Assembly: GCA_027604665.1 (NCBI GenBank) | Contig: JADGIZ010000652.1 | Span: 1 to 10,550, forward strand | Source of the DNA: Polyrhizophydium stewartii | Taxonomy: Eukaryota > Chytridiomycota > Chytridiomycetes > Rhizophydiales | Direction of reading: 5' to 3' | Length of the DNA stretch: 10,550 nt | Shown here: piece after piece, positions 7,813-10,550 of the stretch | Layout: every line of letters begins with the position of its first letter | How positions within the stretch are numbered: position 1 is the first letter of the stretch | Notes under the pieces: model-generated | What the model saw: only the letters and a program-made list of their open reading frames with translations | Databases searched by the model: none | What the model was told of the DNA's origin: nothing | Translations under genes and position numbers: made by a program

Positions 7813-8730
7813 TCACGTTTCATTCCGGCTCTCGCGTCTGGGGCGCACAGCCGGCGGAGAGGGCGGCGACGGCTGTACTTCCGCACGCGCGCCGCCGCAG
7901 TCCACGGTCGACATGTCCTTGAGCGACAGCGACATTTGCTCGACCAGCGAGTCACGCATGGCGCTGGAGAACAGATCCGTGATGACGGTGCGGAACGAGT
8001 ACAAGACGTAGTAGAACGTCCACAGCGTGTCGCGGCCGATCAGGATCAAGACCGTTGTGATGACGGGCACCGAGATCATGACGCACACGCACGCGAGGGC
8101 CTTGTACAAGAACTCTGGCTTGACCATGACGACATTGAGCTGCGCGACGCAGGTGTTGAGGAACCACAGGCGGAAAAAGACAATGACGTCGAGCACCGTG
8201 ATGGAGACGTCGAGGACCAGATACGAGGCGATGAGGTCGAAATACTTTTGCGACTGGTACGGCGCGCCGCTGATGGGCGAGCTCGCGTAAATGACAATCA
8301 GCACCGCGGCGACCAGAAACAATTGCAGCACGACGACGAGAATCCTGATCCACCGCGCTTCCTGCCAGACGGCTCGCAAGCGCGCCGACGTGAACCACAG
8401 CAGCACGCTGCGGGCGGCAAAGTCGATGGACCAGATGAGGTAGAACATGGTGTATCGCGAGCGCAGGTCGGTCACGGATGACTCGAGATGGAACACCAGC
8501 AGCGTCGTCGCGAACCACAGCAATGAGGCGATCAGCGGCATTTTGGCCACCAGCGCGCGCGACTTTAGGCCCGGCGATCGAAAGACGAGCGTGATCAGTG
8601 CGAGGGCCGCCGTGATCGCGACGACAAGGTCGTTAAGGCGCTGCCGCAGCGCAATGGTTTCGTACAACGTGAAGGCCCGGATCTTGTTGTCGTACTGCTC
8701 GACGGCCGGGAAAGTCGATGCGCCGAGCAT
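7813..8730 (-). CDS. Seven-segment membrane protein, paralogue C
   Basis: Single-exon ORF of 305 residues, ATG 8728–8730 (context aaaaatATG, A at -3) to TGA. The frame is open upstream to 9003 but that stretch is Trp/Cys/Arg-rich, contains a short tandem repeat and has no counterpart in the paralogues, so I exclude it. Seven hydrophobic segments start near LNDLVVAITAALALI, KMPLIASLLWFATT, MFYLIWSIDFAARSVLLWF, RILVVVLQLFLVAAV, YLVLDVSITVLDVIV, LACVCVMISVPVITT and WTFYYVLYSFRTV. Loop charges again place the N-terminus outside. It keeps LLWFTSARLRAV, LDVSITVLD and SFRTVITDLFSSAMRDSL, and has the longest C-terminal tail of the three, Ser/Pro-rich and ending in basic and polar residues. The family is unrecognised. 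It is the apparent nearest intact relative of B by position and tail. Confidence 0.82.
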   Translation of the reverse strand: MLGASTFPAVEQYDNKIRAFTLYETIALRQRLNDLVVAITAALALITLVFRSPGLKSRALVAKMPLIASLLWFATTLLVFHLESSVTDLRSRYTMFYLIWSIDFAARSVLLWFTSARLRAVWQEARWIRILVVVLQLFLVAAVLIVIYASSPISGAPYQSQKYFDLIASYLVLDVSITVLDVIVFFRLWFLNTCVAQLNVVMVKPEFLYKALACVCVMISVPVITTVLILIGRDTLWTFYYVLYSFRTVITDLFSSAMRDSLVEQMSLSLKDMSTVDCGGARAEVQPSPPSPPAVRPRRESRNET

Positions 8731-8896
8731 ATTTTTGTTGGTTATATTCTCTGCGCAATCGAGCTGGAAAGTCGAAAACGATCTGGAATGTGGAATCCAT
8801 TCCGGCGGCCACAGGCCAATGGATCTTGGCTCGCCTGGTGCCCCGATCAAGTTTTCTGTAGCACAGGAGCGCTGCCAGCATTTCCAATAGCAGGCC

Positions 8897-8983
8897 AAGG
8901 CGACTCGCGGCAAGATACGCGAGTCGCAGCAAGATGGGCCAGTCGTGGCAAGGCGGGCGAGTTGCAGCCAGACGAGTCGATGC
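8897..8983. repeat. Degenerate 19-bp tandem repeat
   Basis: Three full units at 8912–8930, 8931–8949 and 8950–8968 follow a pattern like aagatgggcgagtcgcagc, with partial units of 15 bp on each side (8897–8911 and 8969–8983). Units differ at several positions. It lies about 170–250 bp upstream of the start codon of paralogue C. Confidence 0.65.
8900..8927. other. 10-bp perfect inverted repeat (hairpin)
   Basis: The arm gcgactcgcg (8900–8909) is the exact reverse complement of cgcgagtcgc (8918–8927), with an 8-nt loop. It lies downstream of the ORP stop codon and upstream of paralogue C, so it could form in ORP 3' RNA or act as a palindromic protein site. Function unknown. Confidence 0.6.
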
Positions 8984-9003
8984 AGGCCAGGACGGGAGCG
9001 CAT

Positions 9004-10550
9004 TCATTCCCGCTTGCCAAACAGCTCGGCAAGCACGCCGGGCTTGAGATACGGCCGGCCCTTGGTCATGTCCATGGGCGGGCCGCGGACCGTCGCGCCG
9101 GCCTTGATGTCGTGTTTGAAGTCGAAAAAGCGTGACTCGTACTCTGCGGCGGGTGCCGGATGCGTGTGGTTGTGTTTTTGGTTCTCGATGGCCGCGCGGT
9201 GCTCAGCGGCGATGCGGCGCTGGCGGTCCTCGATGGCGCGCTTCTCTTTTGTTGCTGTGGAATAGTCCTTGGCGTGCAGCGCGTCCGTGACTGCCCTCCA
9301 GACGCTGCCATCGACACGGCGTCAGCAGGGAGCGATGAAGGGGGCTGTGAATCGAGGAGAGGCAGGCGCAGCGTGGGGGCATACCGGCGACTCTCGAGCG
9401 GGTCCTGCTCCTCGACGGGGCGGACGATCTTTGGGGCGACTTCCGACGAAGCCATATCGAACAGGAGTTGGTCCTCGGTGGATCCTGCCATGCGGTAGGT
9501 GATTCTGCTGTTCCATGCGCCAGAAAGCGTGCACAGCACGTCTGCAGCGGGGATCTTTGAGAGCTTCTCCGCGTCGCGGCGCTCCTTGTCGGACCAGCCG
9601 GCGTCTTTTGAGTAGTCGTGGCGGAAGATCTTGCCCTCGATGGCGAACTTTGGGCGGGTGAAGTAGGACTGGCGGGCGGCGGGCAGAGTGAGAGGCATGG
9701 AGTGTGTGTGTGAGCGAGCGGGCCGTGCAGGGAGATCGACCCAGAGGGCAGGCTTGCCTCTTCCTTGTACTCGAGCACGGCCTTGAGGCCCGACTTTGGG
9801 CAGACGATGACGACCTGGTCGCTGACGACGATGTAGGGGCTGCCAGTGAGCCAGCCGTTGACGGTTGCCCAAGGATGGGAGATGTTGTACTCCTCGCCCG
9901 AGTCACGCAGCAGGACGTAGACGCCTGCGTTGTACTCGCCCGCGCCGACCTTGAAGGAGGTGCCCGTGAAGCGGGCGACGACGTGGTCGAGGCCGCAGGC
10001 GGCGATGGCCTCGTCGTCGGTTGTGTAGGTGAAGGCGGAGATGGGCGGGTGGTGGGAGATCTGCTCGGTCACGCAGCGGACGAAGGCGGGGTCAGGGCCC
10101 GCGGCGGGGTCGGCGGCCTGCGGGTCTGTCTCTGACGGCAGCGTGGGGTCCGTTGCCGCGCGGGCGGGGGCGGCGTGCCTGTCGACGGCCCACGAGCAGA
10201 TGAACTGCTCGCCGAGGATGGGGTTGTAGGGCTTGCGCAGCTGGTTCTCCTGCATGCGTGCATGGGCGGGCGGGGCGTCAGCGGCCTGTGGTGCCGGCTG
10301 CGGCTGCGGCTGAGGCTGCGGTGGCGGTGGCGGTGGCGAGCGGCCGCGGGCGGAAGCCGCGGAAGGCGGGACGGCCGCGGGAGCCGCAGCCGCGGACAGC
10401 AGGCGGGCGGCGGCGCGGCGAGGCGCGGCAGGCGGTGGTGGGCGACACGGCGGGGCGGGCACCTTCCACTTGGTGTCCTTTGAGTACCACCAGCGGATGA
10501 TGCGCAGCATGCGGTCGAGCGGGTCTGCGGCCCGCGGGATGCTGCGTCGC
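9004..10550 (-). CDS. Oxysterol-binding protein-related protein (ORP/Osh family), 5' end outside window
   Basis: Lipid-transfer protein moving sterols or phosphoinositides/phosphatidylserine between membranes at contact sites. Four exons in the window: 10550–10463 (partial), 10249–9758, 9668–9385 and 9304–9004, encoding 387 residues up to a TGA stop. This is nearly a full ORD ligand-binding domain. Read in order: DPLDRMLRIIRWWYSKD, KPYNPILGEQF (lid-proximal strand), a roughly 30-residue Ala/Pro/Asp-rich insert, EQISHHPPISAF (the family signature; its two His bind the phosphoinositide phosphate), GSPYIVVSDQVVIVCPKSG, LEYKEESYFTRPKFAIEGKIF, EEQDPLESRRVWRAVTDAL, a charged helix with IEDRQRR, and ESRFFDF near the C-terminus. 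No PH or ankyrin part is visible, but the N-terminus lies off the window, so full-length or short Kes1-type cannot be told apart. Ligand specificity cannot be read from what is seen. Confidence 0.94.
9305..9384 (-). other. ORP intron (80 bp)
   Basis: Donor GTATGC, acceptor GATGGCAG, branch-like TGCTGAC with 17 nt after its A. It joins DPLESR and a split Arg codon to VWRAVTDAL, the usual ORP sequence. Phase 2. Confidence 0.88.
9669..9757 (-). other. ORP intron with a GC donor (89 bp)
   Basis: The exon ends …LEYKEE with donor GAG|GCAAGC and the acceptor is CCGCCAG. A phase-0 join to SYFTRPKF gives an ungapped ORP strand. The nearest GT (GGGTCG) would leave the wrong phase for this acceptor. 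A CA-dinucleotide run lies inside. It lacks the GCTGAC motif seen in most other introns here. Confidence 0.78.
10250..10462 (-). other. Probable ORP intron (213 bp), in frame and stop-free
   Basis: Donor AAG|GTGCCC, acceptor GCATGCAG, branch-like CGCTGAC with 28 nt after its A. Removal joins YSKDTKWK to ENQLRKPYNPILGE, as in the family. However it is 71 codons long without a stop, translates to a Pro/Ala/Gln-rich stretch with runs of Pro and Gln-Pro, and is over twice as long as the other introns. It could instead be translated as a low-complexity insert. Confidence 0.6.

Larger units (their letters stand above)
8731..9003. other. Spacer between paralogue C and the ORP gene
   Basis: This 273-bp stretch is the presumed promoter and leader of C and the 3' region of the ORP gene. 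It holds a short degenerate tandem repeat and a hairpin (listed separately). An AATATAACC sequence lies about 20 bp before the C start codon, but it is too close to call a TATA box with confidence. Confidence 0.5.

Noticed and set aside
8890..8990. CRISPR-like array
   Set aside because: Units are contiguous without spacers, only 19 bp and diverged, and the DNA is eukaryotic in style.
8731..9003. N-terminal extension of paralogue C to an upstream ATG
   Set aside because: It translates the tandem repeat into Trp/Cys/Arg-rich sequence with no match in A or B; ATG 8728–8730 has a good context.

Overview
The window looks like nuclear DNA of a fungus, most likely an early-diverging, chytrid-like one. 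The DNA is GC-rich. Two genes are split by small GT/GC–AG introns, mostly 59–94 bp, and six of the eight introns proposed carry a GCTGAC branch-point-like motif. The content fits too: a BK (Slo)-type channel, an oxysterol-binding-protein family lipid transporter, and a tandem group of seven-membrane-segment proteins. The taxon is an inference from style and content; no marker gene is present.

Layout, left to right. (1) 1–~552, plus strand: an open frame entering from the left edge with a CCHC zinc-knuckle-like motif, read as the C-terminal remnant of a non-LTR retrotransposon protein. It runs up against, and in open frame overlaps, the 3' end of the next gene. (2) 553–5263, minus strand: a six-exon gene for a 1,444-residue BK-like channel, with voltage-sensor segments S1–S4, S5, pore helix, S6, RCK1, a long low-complexity linker with polyQ, and RCK2. 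The spliced pore reads T-S-G-L-S-T-G where K+ channels have T-V-G-(Y/F)-G-D. (3) 5556–8730, minus strand: three tandem paralogues of an intronless seven-segment membrane protein family. The outer two are intact; the middle one has two in-frame stop codons at positions that are sense codons in the intact relatives. (4) 9004–10550, minus strand: the C-terminal 387 residues of an oxysterol-binding-protein-related protein, running off the right edge, with KPYNPILGE and EQISHHPP signatures and three introns, one with a GC donor.

All four gene groups read leftward with short spacers (243–316 bp). Nothing indicates an operon or a shared pathway. The membrane theme (ion channel, receptor-like proteins, lipid transfer) may be coincidental. 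The strongest leads are the degenerate selectivity filter of the BK-like channel, which also lacks a recognisable calcium bowl but keeps the RCK1 acidic site, and the receptor-like tandem family with a young pseudogene. Gene models were spliced by hand from reading frames, splice signals and remembered family alignments; no transcript or database evidence was available.
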